Assembly: GCF_001904635.1 (NCBI RefSeq)
Contig: NZ_MRCB01000006.1
Location: 1 to 64,000, forward strand
Origin: Hydrococcus rivularis NIES-593
Lineage (GTDB): Bacteria; Cyanobacteriota; Cyanobacteriia; Cyanobacteriales; Microcystaceae
Reading direction: 5' to 3'
Length of the DNA: 64,000 nucleotides
Within the stretch, counting starts at the first letter, position 1; the number at the start of each line of letters is the position of its first letter. Positions 37,430 to 45,133 of this stretch are shown here, piece after piece. The position numbers and the translations under genes were made by a program. The notes beneath the pieces are model-generated. The model was not told where the DNA came from, searched no databases, and saw only the letters and a list, made by a program, of their open reading frames with translations.

Positions 37430-37717
37430 TCAGTAATTGATAGGATAGCCTTCTGAATTCAGAATTTCTTCTGCTTCCCAGCACCGCTGTAACCAATCCA
37501 CTAATTCTCGACGAGCAGCGAATAGCTGTTGAACGGTACTGCGTAACAGAATTGCATCGATGCAATTGTTAACTTCTACTAAGAGTGACCCATTGCTGGG
37601 ACACCAACAAGGAATATTTAATTCTTGGAGGCGGTGATAGACGAGCCAGCGATCGCTGCGAGAAACTTTCGCCACCTCCCAGACGAATGCTTGAGAACTT
37701 GGAGGGTTATACATCAT
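37430..37717 (-). CDS. Asr1405/Asl0597 family protein
   Basis: 95 residues: [53 protein letters not shown]. It matches the small cyanobacterial Asr1405/Asl0597 family, often next to nif genes and of unknown function. The start (ATGATG) overlaps the cysE end by 11 bases, and dps follows ten bases after its stop, so it is in the same operon. Confidence 0.9.
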   Translation of the reverse strand: MMYNPPSSQAFVWEVAKVSRSDRWLVYHRLQELNIPCWCPSNGSLLVEVNNCIDAILLRSTVQQLFAARRELVDWLQRCWEAEEILNSEGYPINY

Positions 37718-38453
37718 TGTAGTGACGCTCTCTTTGTAAATTCCGTATCTGTTGTTCCATTTGCTCGATGCGATCGAGCAACATCCGAATCACTTTCCCT
37801 TCTACATCGGGTAATTTACTGTGTTCTAAATGTTCTAGGGGACAGCCATGACCCGTGCGCGAAACGATGCGACCGGGAACTCCCACCACCGTACAATCAT
37901 TCGGTACGTTTTGCAGAACGATCGAACCCGCACCGATGCGAACGCGATCGCCAATATGAATATTTCCTAAAACTTTAGCACCCGTCCCGACAACGACGTT
38001 ATTGCCCAAGGTTGGATGGCGCTTGCCACTTTCTTTTCCCGTTCCCCCCAGCGTGGCATTTTGATAAATTAAACAATAATCTCCAATAATAGCCGTTTCC
38101 CCAATGACGACTCCCATGCCGTGGTCGATAAATACGCCCTCTCCGATGGTTGCGCCGGGGTGAATTTCAATACCAGTCAAAAATCGTCCCACGTGGGAGA
38201 GAAAGCGGGGCAGAAAAGGAATGTTTTGACGATAGAGCCAATGAGCAAATCTATGTAGCGCCAAAGCATGCAAACCAGGGTAGCATAACAATACTTCAAA
38301 CCAATTTCTGGCGGCTGGATCTCGCTCGAAGATGATTTGAAAGTCCTTCTTCAGCGCCTGCAAGGGAGAGATAGTTAGAGGGCGAGGGCAATCCGTCGAG
38401 GAAGCCTTTACCTCCCAAGGTTGGTTTGTTTCTAGGGTGATGGGGTGTAACAT
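37707..38453 (-). CDS. cysE: Serine O-acetyltransferase, nif-associated
   Basis: 248 residues from ATG 38453 (a TTG at 38465 is in frame). N-terminal helical domain (DPAARNWFEVLLCYPGLHAL, ALHRFAHWLY) then left-handed beta-helix: GIEIHPGATIGEGVFIDHGM, IGETAIIGDYCLIYQNATLG, KRHPTLGNNVVVGTGAKVLG. It makes O-acetylserine for cysteine, needed in bulk for Fe-S cluster assembly; nif-linked copies are called NifP. It is the first gene of the leftward nif group and has a cis-module upstream matching that of nifB. Confidence 0.96.
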   Translation of the reverse strand: MLHPITLETNQPWEVKASSTDCPRPLTISPLQALKKDFQIIFERDPAARNWFEVLLCYPGLHALALHRFAHWLYRQNIPFLPRFLSHVGRFLTGIEIHPGATIGEGVFIDHGMGVVIGETAIIGDYCLIYQNATLGGTGKESGKRHPTLGNNVVVGTGAKVLGNIHIGDRVRIGAGSIVLQNVPNDCTVVGVPGRIVSRTGHGCPLEHLEHSKLPDVEGKVIRMLLDRIEQMEQQIRNLQRERHYNDV

Positions 38454-38539
38454 CGAATTGGGCAATCGAATTTGAGGGTTTCGATGTTTATACCAAGTGC
38501 CCCTAGAGAGATCGCATCAATCCGTGTTAGTTAAGATTA

Positions 38540-38690
38540 TTTGATTAATCTACTTGTACTCGCTTCAGTAGAATCTTTATCCGATAAAGCTTAGCGCTAT
38601 CTAAAAAATTTTTTTGGGGCAAGGGGCTAGTATTTTTTAATAGGGGTTAGAGTATTTATGAGTGGAGGCGCAAGTATTTGTGTACTCAGA
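38540..38690 (-). promoter_or_regulatory. nif cis-module upstream of cysE/nifP
   Basis: Read toward cysE the order is: GAGTACACAAATAC (start 38687), an AAATACTCTAACCCC segment, AAAAAATACTAGCCCC, CCCCAAAAAAATTTTTT, and GAGTACAAG followed by GATTAATC (start 38561). All these blocks recur in the same order upstream of nifB. The two GAGTACA boxes are 126 bases apart. This is a likely binding region for a shared nif activator; CnfR, known to act at nifB and nifP in Leptolyngbya, is the best candidate. Confidence 0.75.
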
Positions 38691-38879
38691 TTTAAACTCG
38701 CTCTAATTTAGTTCTGTTCAGCTTTTTGGGTAATTCATCGAAGGATTTTCACTAATGTAGCTTTGAACTCAACTATTAATTGTTTTGTCAGATTTGAAAC
38801 CCTTACTAGGCGCGAAATTCCAGCTTTTAAGAAAAGATTTTTGCAGGAGTTGAGTAGACGGCAAATTTCCGCTCGATTA

Positions 38880-38909
38880 AATGTTAAATTAGATACAGAA
38901 TTGAATTCC
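38880..38909. repeat. 30-base direct repeat, copy 1
   Basis: A 30-base string starting AATGTTAAATTAGATACAGA is identical at 41445-41474. The two copies flank the segment that separates the cysE and nifB control regions. Confidence 0.9.
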
Positions 38910-39030
38910 GTGACAGCACTGGGGAAGCCGAAGATGCTTACTCCAGTTTTTTTTACCTTTTGTCATCGGTCATTTGTCATTTGTAACTTGGGCGGGATGC
39001 GAATTGCGATCGCTCATTCAAATTACTCAG

Positions 39031-39089
39031 CGCGATCGCGATTTCTATATCTGGTTTCTCTGCGATCAAGCTTTTGTGCGCTATTCTAG
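39031..39089. repeat. 59-base imperfect direct repeat, copy 1
   Basis: Begins CGCGATCGCGATTT and ends ATCAAGCTTTTGTGCG plus CTATTCTAG. The matching copy is at 39538-39595. Together they bracket the DUF6888/DUF6887 gene pair. Confidence 0.8.
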
Positions 39090-39147
39090 CAAACGGCAAG
39101 AGGTTAAATTCCTGCTATATTAAGCTTTTCAAGAGTATCATGAGTAG

Positions 39148-39333
39148 ATGAACGAACCGACAGCAGCCCAGCTACGGAGTTTATATCGGCTTTGTCATCT
39201 ACTCACCAATGTGATGTTTCAGCCAATTCACATTGTTCGTTTAGATGAACGGACGCTTAATTTATTTATTCTGGCTGGACAACATGAAGAGATCGAGTTT
39301 GAAATAAAACTGGATGGGAATATTGAACCATGA
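39148..39333 (+). CDS. DUF6888 family protein
   Basis: 61 residues: AQLRSLYRLCHLLTNVMFQP, IHIVRLDERTLNLFILAGQ, EEIEFEIKLDGNIEP. It matches the small cyanobacterial DUF6888 family (conserved R-L-C-x-L-L and V-R-x-D-E-R-T). Function unknown. Its stop overlaps the start of the DUF6887 gene (ATGA), so the two are translationally coupled. It is usually paired with DUF6887, as here. Confidence 0.85.
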   Translation: MNEPTAAQLRSLYRLCHLLTNVMFQPIHIVRLDERTLNLFILAGQHEEIEFEIKLDGNIEP

Positions 39334-39533
39334 CAAAAATCAATTATGCTCAAATGAGCGATCGCGAGTTAAAACGCTATCTTCTCACCCATCGCGACGA
39401 TTTAGAAGCCTTTCATGCTTATATGGATCGGCGACATTCCCGTCCTCGTGAAACTTCTATAACGTTTGACGATCCACAGTGGGAAGAAAAAATTTTATCG
39501 GCAATTCGAGCGCAGTTAAGCTCATCTGATTAG
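39330..39533 (+). CDS. DUF6887 family protein
   Basis: 67 residues: INYAQMSDRELKRYLLTHRD, DLEAFHAYMDRRHSRPRETS. The M(S/T)xxELKxYLLxHRDDxEAFxxYxDR pattern is that of DUF6887. It forms a compact two-gene unit with DUF6888, with a four-base overlap. The pair is flanked by 59-base direct repeats and lacks any obvious nif relation. Roles are unknown; the compact, coupled, mobile-looking layout resembles toxin-antitoxin pairs, but no toxin fold is recognised. Confidence 0.85.
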   Translation: MTKINYAQMSDRELKRYLLTHRDDLEAFHAYMDRRHSRPRETSITFDDPQWEEKILSAIRAQLSSSD

Positions 39534-39900
39534 TTTACGCGATCGCGATTTCCATACAGGTAAATCAGTTATCAAGCTTTTGTGCGCCATTCTAGTAATA
39601 TCGAATTCGGTTAAACATCCATATTACTTGTAGGGGCGGGTTTAGCGAAGATTTTTATGCTTAATAATTAATTATTAGTCTAAAAGTTACTCAAAAAGCC
39701 TGCTCTCAGTATTTTTCTCGAAAACAATATTGCAAGTTTGGAAAAAACTAAGTATTTTGCCTGAAAAATTGATAATTGAGAAAGCAAAGCGCTTCCAAGT
39801 TTTATCAACAGATTGTCTCACGCTGGAGAATCAGGCAACGCCGAAAAAATTCTAAAATTAATTGAATCGCGATCGTTCTTACACCAATCCGATTACTTCG
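39534..39900. other. Intergenic region after the DUF6887 gene
   Basis: About 370 AT-rich bases between a rightward and a leftward gene end. It contains copy 2 of the 59-base repeat, an AT palindrome TAATAATTAATTATTA at 39662-39677, and AAGCCTGCTCTCA, which also occurs at about 31824. No gene or clear terminator. Confidence 0.55.
39538..39595. repeat. 59-base imperfect direct repeat, copy 2
   Basis: CGCGATCGCGATTT, a diverged middle, then ATCAAGCTTTTGTGCG and CATTCTAG, in the same order and spacing as copy 1 (39031-39089). Confidence 0.8.
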
Positions 39901-41319
39901 TCAAACGTTAAGGGTGTAAGTGTTTCGACCTCGTTGCTTAGACTGATAGAGAACTCGATCTGCCATCTCCAATAACATGTTTGGCGAACTGTTTTGTGTG
40001 GGAATAGTGGTAGCAACTCCTAAACTAACGGTAATATAGCCATTGCCGTTAGCAACATGGGGAATCTGAAGCTGCTGGACTTGCGTAAGGATAGATTTCG
40101 CTATATGCTCGGCTCCAGTAAGATTGGTATCGGGCAAAACGATCGCAAACTCTTCTCCACCATAGCGAGCAACTAGATCGGTAGGACGTTTGATAACTTG
40201 AGATAGAGTCTGTGCGACTTGCACCAAGCACCGATCTCCCGCCGGATGACCGTAAGTATCGTTGTAACATTTGAAGCGATCGACGTCGCACAAAATCAGC
40301 GACAATGGACTGACGCAGCGTGCCAATCGCTTCCATTCACGAGCAAAATACTCGTTGAAATAGCGACGATTGGCTACATTAGTCAGGTCATCGATAGTTG
40401 CCAATCTATGGAGTTCTTGATTAGCCGCTCGCAACTTCTCGTTAAGCTGCTTTAATTCGCTAGTTTGGCGATCGATGATTTGCTGCATCTGTTCGATCAC
40501 ATGATACGTCTGTGCTGGATCGATCCGTTTGAGCAATTGCGTTTGAGTAACCATCCCAGCTAACTCGCCAGTGGGTTCGGTAACGACCAAGCGACGAACT
40601 TTTAATTGTTGCATTCGTTGATGTACGATCCAAAGGGAATTTTGGGGCTGTACGGTAGATAAAGGCGCACTCATGACGGTTTGTGCCGATAGGCGATCGA
40701 AATCTCGTTTGCTCGCGTGAAGTTTAATAATGTCTCGTTCTGTAACAATTCCAAGCGGAATAGAGGTTTTGGCATTGACAATGACGATACAACTGACTCG
40801 ATGCAATGCCATCTGTTGGGTTAGCTGCAAAACTGTGTCGTTAGGCGCTCCGCAAATGACATTGCTTACCATTACCTCAGCTACCTGTATGTAGCGCAGT
40901 AAATATTCTGGCTTCAAAACGTTGCGAATGCTCTGAGGAGTTATGATACCCCAAAGGCGATCGCGATCGTCTAATATTGGCAAATGGCGAATTCGATAAC
41001 GATTAAATAGCTCCGATACCGTAAAAATGTTGTCAATTTCGGAAGATTTTAGGCTAATTACTGTTTGAGTCATGAGATCGGCCAGGGTAAGTTTTTCTAG
41101 CGACCTCCCAGAAGAAATGACTTTGACGACATCTCGTTCAGTCAAAATCCCAGCGAGTTTTTGATTATCGACGACTAACACGCAACTCGTCCGTGCCTCA
41201 TTCATCGCTGCGATCGCTTCTGTCACCGATGTAGAAGGTGACAGGGTCAATAGCGATGACTGAACGATTGCTTCAACGGCTGTCTGCATCTGCATATCGA
41301 TAAACTGACTTTTTAACAA
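39901..41319 (-). CDS. Quadruple-CBS diguanylate cyclase
   Basis: 472 residues. Four CBS motifs in two pairs (about 15-135 and 145-265; GILTERDVV, GIITPQSI, GIVTERDII, GMVTQTQLL). A coiled coil (270-303) leads into a GGDEF domain with DRFKCYNDTYGHPAGD and ARYGGEEFAIVLPDT, so the active site is GGEEF at 387-391. An RxxD product-inhibition site lies five residues ahead (RPTD, 378-381). It probably makes c-di-GMP in response to adenine nucleotides. Lacks membrane segments. It lies between nifP and nifB, and its role in nitrogen fixation is unproven. Confidence 0.93.
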   Translation of the reverse strand: MLKSQFIDMQMQTAVEAIVQSSLLTLSPSTSVTEAIAAMNEARTSCVLVVDNQKLAGILTERDVVKVISSGRSLEKLTLADLMTQTVISLKSSEIDNIFTVSELFNRYRIRHLPILDDRDRLWGIITPQSIRNVLKPEYLLRYIQVAEVMVSNVICGAPNDTVLQLTQQMALHRVSCIVIVNAKTSIPLGIVTERDIIKLHASKRDFDRLSAQTVMSAPLSTVQPQNSLWIVHQRMQQLKVRRLVVTEPTGELAGMVTQTQLLKRIDPAQTYHVIEQMQQIIDRQTSELKQLNEKLRAANQELHRLATIDDLTNVANRRYFNEYFAREWKRLARCVSPLSLILCDVDRFKCYNDTYGHPAGDRCLVQVAQTLSQVIKRPTDLVARYGGEEFAIVLPDTNLTGAEHIAKSILTQVQQLQIPHVANGNGYITVSLGVATTIPTQNSSPNMLLEMADRVLYQSKQRGRNTYTLNV

Positions 41320-41444
41320 TGACTGTACTTGTTTTGGTGCGATGCCGATTTATTTTAACTTAAAAAATCTAAGTTGCTTGGATTTTGTTCACCATTTAAT
41401 CGATCCAAAGAAAATTTTAAATTGGTTTTACTATCTCGCCAACG

Positions 41445-41474
41445 AATGTTAAATTAGATACAGAATTGAATTCC
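41445..41474. repeat. 30-base direct repeat, copy 2
   Basis: Identical over 30 bases to 38880-38909, in the same orientation, about 2.57 kb away. Confidence 0.9.
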
Positions 41475-41568
41475 AGTAGTTTCCGAGTACAACAATAGAA
41501 AATAAAAAATTATTGGGGAAAATTACCCAAAACCCTTACTTAGATTTACGTAGATCGGGTTGGGTAGT

Positions 41569-41700
41569 GAGTACACAAATACCGTCCCCTTCTACAAAAA
41601 AACTAGCTCCTCTCCTCAAAAATACTAGCCCCTCAACCTCAAAAAAATTTTTTTTTCCTATTATTTCAAATCTTTCGCCCCTGAGTACAAGCTTGATTAA
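41569..41700 (+). promoter_or_regulatory. nif cis-module upstream of nifB
   Basis: Order toward nifB: GAGTACACAAATAC (41569), AAAAACTAGCTCC, AAAAATACTAGCCCC, a CTCAAAAAAATTTTTT run, and GAGTACAAG followed by GATTAATC (41683-41700). The same blocks in the same order precede cysE. The GAGTACA boxes are 114 bases apart; another GAGTACAA lies at 41485. A nif-specific activator such as CnfR is the likely partner. Confidence 0.78.
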
Positions 41701-41856
41701 TCTCAATAAATTACGATCGCACCTTTGCACTCAAGCCCCAAAAAACTGGGGTGGTATAACTCTTTTATTGCAAATACAAGCAAATCGGCTTAACAGTTTT
41801 TTCAAAATTTGGAATTCTACCAGAATTCATCTGCACACAACTACTTACGGAATTCA

Positions 41857-43326
41857 ATGACTGGTACACTAATCGGCACTCAAACGACTTCCAAACTGCC
41901 AATTGCTCCCTCAACCGAGAAAAAATCTTCTGGCGGTTGCGGTTGCAGTTCAAAAACCCCCCAGGAAGTCAAAGACCAGAAAATTTTAGACAGAATTTCT
42001 AAACACCCTTGTTATAGCGAAGAAGCACACCATCATTATGCACGGATGCATGTTGCGGTTGCACCCGCCTGCAATATTCAATGTAATTATTGTAATCGCA
42101 AGTATGATTGTGCCAATGAAAGTCGTCCTGGCGTTGTCAGCGAATTGCTAACCCCAGAAGAAGCAGCACATAAAGTATTGGTTATCGCTGGTAAAATTCC
42201 ACAAATGACGGTGCTAGGTATTGCTGGACCCGGCGATCCTCTAGCTAACCCAGAAAAAACCTTCCGCACCTTTGAATTAATTGCACAAAAAGCCCCCGAT
42301 ATTAAATTATGCTTGTCCACCAATGGGTTAATGCTACCCGATTACGTCGATCGCATCAAACAACTCAATATCGATCACGTCACCATTACGATTAATATGG
42401 TTGACCCAAAAGTAGGAGAAAAAATCTATCCCTGGATTCGCTACAATCGCAAGCGCTACAAAGGATTAGAAGCAGCCCAAATCCTCCACGAACGTCAAAT
42501 GGAAGGATTGCAAGCACTCCAGGAAGCCGATATCCTCTGCAAAGTTAACTCCGTCATGATTCCAGGAATCAACGACGAACACTTAGTAGAAGTCGATGAA
42601 GTTATCCGCTCCAAGGGTGCATTCCTACACAATATTATGCCCCTAATTTCGGCTCCAGAACACGGTACTTACTTCGGACTCACCGGACAGCGCGGTCCCA
42701 CGCCCAAGGAACTAAAAGCCCTGCAAGATAAATGTTCTGGTAACATGAAAATGATGCGCCACTGCCGTCAATGCCGTGCAGACGCAGTAGGACTTCTCGG
42801 TGAAGATCGATCGCAGGAATTCACCAAAGAGAAATTCATGGAAATGGCTCCAGAATACGATTTCCAGAAGCGCCAGGAAGTTCATGCAGGTATCGAGGAA
42901 GCTAAAGCAGCACAGAAAGCGGAAAAAGAAAGAAAAGCAGCCCTCAGAAAGGCTAACGACGTACCTTTACCCAAGATTCTCGTTGCAGTGGCAACCAAAG
43001 GCGGCGGCGTAGTCAATCAACACTTCGGTCATGCCAAAGAATTCCAAATCTTTGAAATCGATGGCACAGAAGCGAAATTTGTCGGACACCGCAAGGTAGA
43101 TCTTTACTGTCAGGGCGGTTATGGTGAAGAAGCAAGCTTAGAAGGAATTATCAAGTCAATTGCAGATTGCAAAGGCGTACTTGCCTCCAAAATCGGCAGT
43201 TGCCCTCAAGATGAACTGCGTAAAGCAGGAGTCGAACCCTTTGAAGGATACGACACCATCACTAAGGTTGCCTTTGACTTCTACGAACAATACCTGCAAA
43301 AGCAGAAAGAGTTAGCAGCAGTATAG
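41857..43326 (+). CDS. nifB: Nitrogenase cofactor biosynthesis protein NifB
   Basis: 489 residues from ATG 41857. The radical SAM cluster motif CNIQCNYC is at 72-79, preceded by a Cys-rich N-terminal [20 protein letters not shown] follows. The C-terminal NifX/NafY-like domain (about 370-480) has [20 protein letters not shown] and [20 protein letters not shown]. NifB fuses two [4Fe-4S] clusters and inserts carbide to make NifB-co, the FeMo-co core. It is the first gene of the rightward nif group. Confidence 0.98.
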   Translation: MTGTLIGTQTTSKLPIAPSTEKKSSGGCGCSSKTPQEVKDQKILDRISKHPCYSEEAHHHYARMHVAVAPACNIQCNYCNRKYDCANESRPGVVSELLTPEEAAHKVLVIAGKIPQMTVLGIAGPGDPLANPEKTFRTFELIAQKAPDIKLCLSTNGLMLPDYVDRIKQLNIDHVTITINMVDPKVGEKIYPWIRYNRKRYKGLEAAQILHERQMEGLQALQEADILCKVNSVMIPGINDEHLVEVDEVIRSKGAFLHNIMPLISAPEHGTYFGLTGQRGPTPKELKALQDKCSGNMKMMRHCRQCRADAVGLLGEDRSQEFTKEKFMEMAPEYDFQKRQEVHAGIEEAKAAQKAEKERKAALRKANDVPLPKILVAVATKGGGVVNQHFGHAKEFQIFEIDGTEAKFVGHRKVDLYCQGGYGEEASLEGIIKSIADCKGVLASKIGSCPQDELRKAGVEPFEGYDTITKVAFDFYEQYLQKQKELAAV

Positions 43327-43356
43327 TTGCAAACGCTATAACCGAGGAGTAGAGTC

Positions 43357-43719
43357 ATGACTTACCAGATTACCAGTGAATGTATTGAATGCGATCGCTG
43401 TCAAACGCAATGTCCTACAGGTGCAATTGAAACTCTCAACGGCAAACCGTTCATCAATCCTAACCTCTGTAACGATTGCGTTGGCTATTACAGCGTTCCC
43501 CAGTGCATGGCAGTCTGCCCTACCAATCGTGGTTGCGTTCCCAGTATCGATACTCTAATCCAACCCAAACAAATACAAACCGATTACTGGGAATCCTGGT
43601 TCGATATTTATGATAGGGCGATCGCCCAACTCAAAGCCAGAAAGCAAACCAAATATTGGCATCGCTGGTTTTCTCTCTACTCCCAGGAAATAGCATCTCT
43701 CGCGAACACTGTTCAGTAG
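43357..43719 (+). CDS. fdxN: 4Fe-4S ferredoxin FdxN
   Basis: 120 residues with two cluster motifs: CIECDRCQTQCP and, after FINPNLC, a CNDCVGYYSVPQCMAVCP with the longer insert typical of FdxN. A tail of about 50 residues (YWESWFDIYDRAIAQLKARK) follows. FdxN supplies electrons for the NifB reaction. It lies 30 bases after nifB, and its stop lies next to a hairpin repeat that fills the spacer to nifS. Confidence 0.95.
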   Translation: MTYQITSECIECDRCQTQCPTGAIETLNGKPFINPNLCNDCVGYYSVPQCMAVCPTNRGCVPSIDTLIQPKQIQTDYWESWFDIYDRAIAQLKARKQTKYWHRWFSLYSQEIASLANTVQ

Positions 43720-43731
43720 TGCGAATTACGC

Positions 43732-43793
43732 GTAGTGCGGGCATCTTGCCCGCGTGTGGGAAACACAAACCGCGAGCGAGACGCTCGCACTAC
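43732..43793. repeat. Hairpin-doublet repeat, copy 1 (fdxN-nifS)
   Basis: Terminal GTAGTGC and GCACTAC enclose two hairpins, GCGGGCATCTTGCCCGC and GCGAGCGAGACGCTCGC. This is the best-preserved copy of a repeat family found in several nif spacers. Confidence 0.9.
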
Positions 43794-43814
43794 CAAAAAA
43801 ACTGGTACCCGATC

Positions 43815-45017
43815 ATGAACGACTGCATCTATCTTGATAACAACGCTACGACGCGCATCGATGACGAAGTAATTACAGCGATGCTGCCTTACCTAACCAC
43901 TTATTACGGCAATCCCTCATCCATGCACACCTTCGGCGGACAAGTGGGAAAAGCTGTAAAAGAAGCACGAGAGCAAGTCGCCTCCTTACTGGGCGCAGAA
44001 TCTTCGGAAATCGTTTTTACCAGTTGCGGCACGGAAGGCAATAACGCCGCCATTCACGCTGCTTTATCCGCGCAACCCGATAGAAAACATATTATTACCA
44101 CTGAAGTCGAACATCCAGCCGTGCTTAATCTCTGCAAGCACCTGGAAAAGAAAGGCTATACTGTAACTTATCTCTCGGTCAACGAGAAAGGATTATTAGA
44201 CTTAGACGAGTTAGAAGCTTCGCTCACTGGAGGAACCGCCTTAGTTTCGACCATGTATGCAAACAACGAAACGGGCGTACTATTCCCAGTCGAGCAAATC
44301 GGGCAGATGGTGAAGGAATACGGTGCTATCTATCACGTCGATGCAGTTCAGGCAGTGGGTAAAATCCCTCTCAATATGAAGGATAGCACCATCGATCTGC
44401 TTACTCTTTCCGGTCACAAACTTCATGCACCAAAAGGTATCGGGGTACTCTACGTGCGCCGTGGCACAAGATTTCGTCCTCTGCTCATCGGCGGACACCA
44501 AGAAAGAGGTCGTCGTGCGGGAACGGAAAATGTACCTGGCATCATAGCACTCGGCAAAGCAGCAGAATTGGCAAAGCAGCATTTAGCCAACGTAGACCGC
44601 GAAAAACGGTTGCGCGATCGCCTCGAACAATCTATCCTTGCAACCATCCCCGATACCGTCGTCAACGGTCATCCTACCCAACGGTTGCCCAACACCACTA
44701 ATATCGGCTTCAAGTATATCGAAGGAGAAGCAATACTCTTGCATCTCAACCAGTATGGCATCTGTGCGTCTTCTGGTTCCGCTTGTACCTCCGGTTCTCT
44801 CGAACCCTCTCACGTCTTGCGAGCAATGGGACTTCCCTACTCAGTGTTGCACGGTTCAATCCGATTTAGCCTCTCTCGTTATACCACCGACGCGGAAATC
44901 GATCGCGTTCTCGAAGTTCTGCCTGGCATTATCGAACACCTCCGCGCCCTCTCTCCCTTCTCCAGCGACGAAGCAGATTGGCTGCAGGAACAAGAAAAAG
45001 CAGTGTTAGCTAAGTAG
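43815..45017 (+). CDS. nifS: Cysteine desulfurase NifS
   Basis: 400 residues from ATG 43815 (the frame opens earlier, inside fdxN). Contains YLDNNATTRIDDEVITAM, the PLP His/Asp region HVDAVQAVGKIPL, the PLP lysine LSGHKLHAPKGIGVLY, and the active Cys loop SSGSACTSGSLEPSHVLRAM. It takes sulfur from cysteine to build Fe-S clusters on NifU. A hairpin repeat precedes the start, and the TAG stop lies at the edge of the next copy. Confidence 0.98.
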   Translation: MNDCIYLDNNATTRIDDEVITAMLPYLTTYYGNPSSMHTFGGQVGKAVKEAREQVASLLGAESSEIVFTSCGTEGNNAAIHAALSAQPDRKHIITTEVEHPAVLNLCKHLEKKGYTVTYLSVNEKGLLDLDELEASLTGGTALVSTMYANNETGVLFPVEQIGQMVKEYGAIYHVDAVQAVGKIPLNMKDSTIDLLTLSGHKLHAPKGIGVLYVRRGTRFRPLLIGGHQERGRRAGTENVPGIIALGKAAELAKQHLANVDREKRLRDRLEQSILATIPDTVVNGHPTQRLPNTTNIGFKYIEGEAILLHLNQYGICASSGSACTSGSLEPSHVLRAMGLPYSVLHGSIRFSLSRYTTDAEIDRVLEVLPGIIEHLRALSPFSSDEADWLQEQEKAVLAK

Positions 45018-45094
45018 TGCGGGCATCTTGCCCGCGTGTAGGAAAAAATATCCGCACACAGGCAATAAAATCTGCGAGCGAGACGCTCGCACTA
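45014..45094. repeat. Hairpin-doublet repeat, copy 2 (nifS-nifU)
   Basis: Same two hairpins as copy 1 (GCGGGCATCTTGCCCGC; GCGAGCGAGACGCTCGC) with a longer middle. The nifS stop codon TAG is the beginning of the repeat (GTAGTGC). Confidence 0.88.
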
Positions 45095-45133
45095 AGAATA
45101 AATCGAACGGATAACTGATAACTGGTAACTGAA

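Larger units (their letters stand above)
38466..39147. other. Upstream region of cysE/nifP
   Basis: About 680 bases between the leftward cysE start and the DUF6888 gene. It holds the nif cis-module (38540-38690), one copy of a 30-base direct repeat (38880-38909) and one copy of a 59-base direct repeat (39031-39089). No gene is supported. Confidence 0.7.
41320..41856. other. Upstream region of nifB
   Basis: About 540 bases between the leftward CBS-GGDEF start and nifB. It holds the second 30-base repeat (41445-41474), an extra GAGTACAA (41485-41492), the nif cis-module (41569-41692), and a small CCCCA/TGGGG hairpin at 41736-41751. Both promoters must lie here. No gene. Confidence 0.75.

Noticed and set aside
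38763-39089. A 108-residue open frame upstream of the DUF6888 gene
   Set aside because: It runs through both the 30-base and the 59-base repeats and has no family pattern; judged non-coding.
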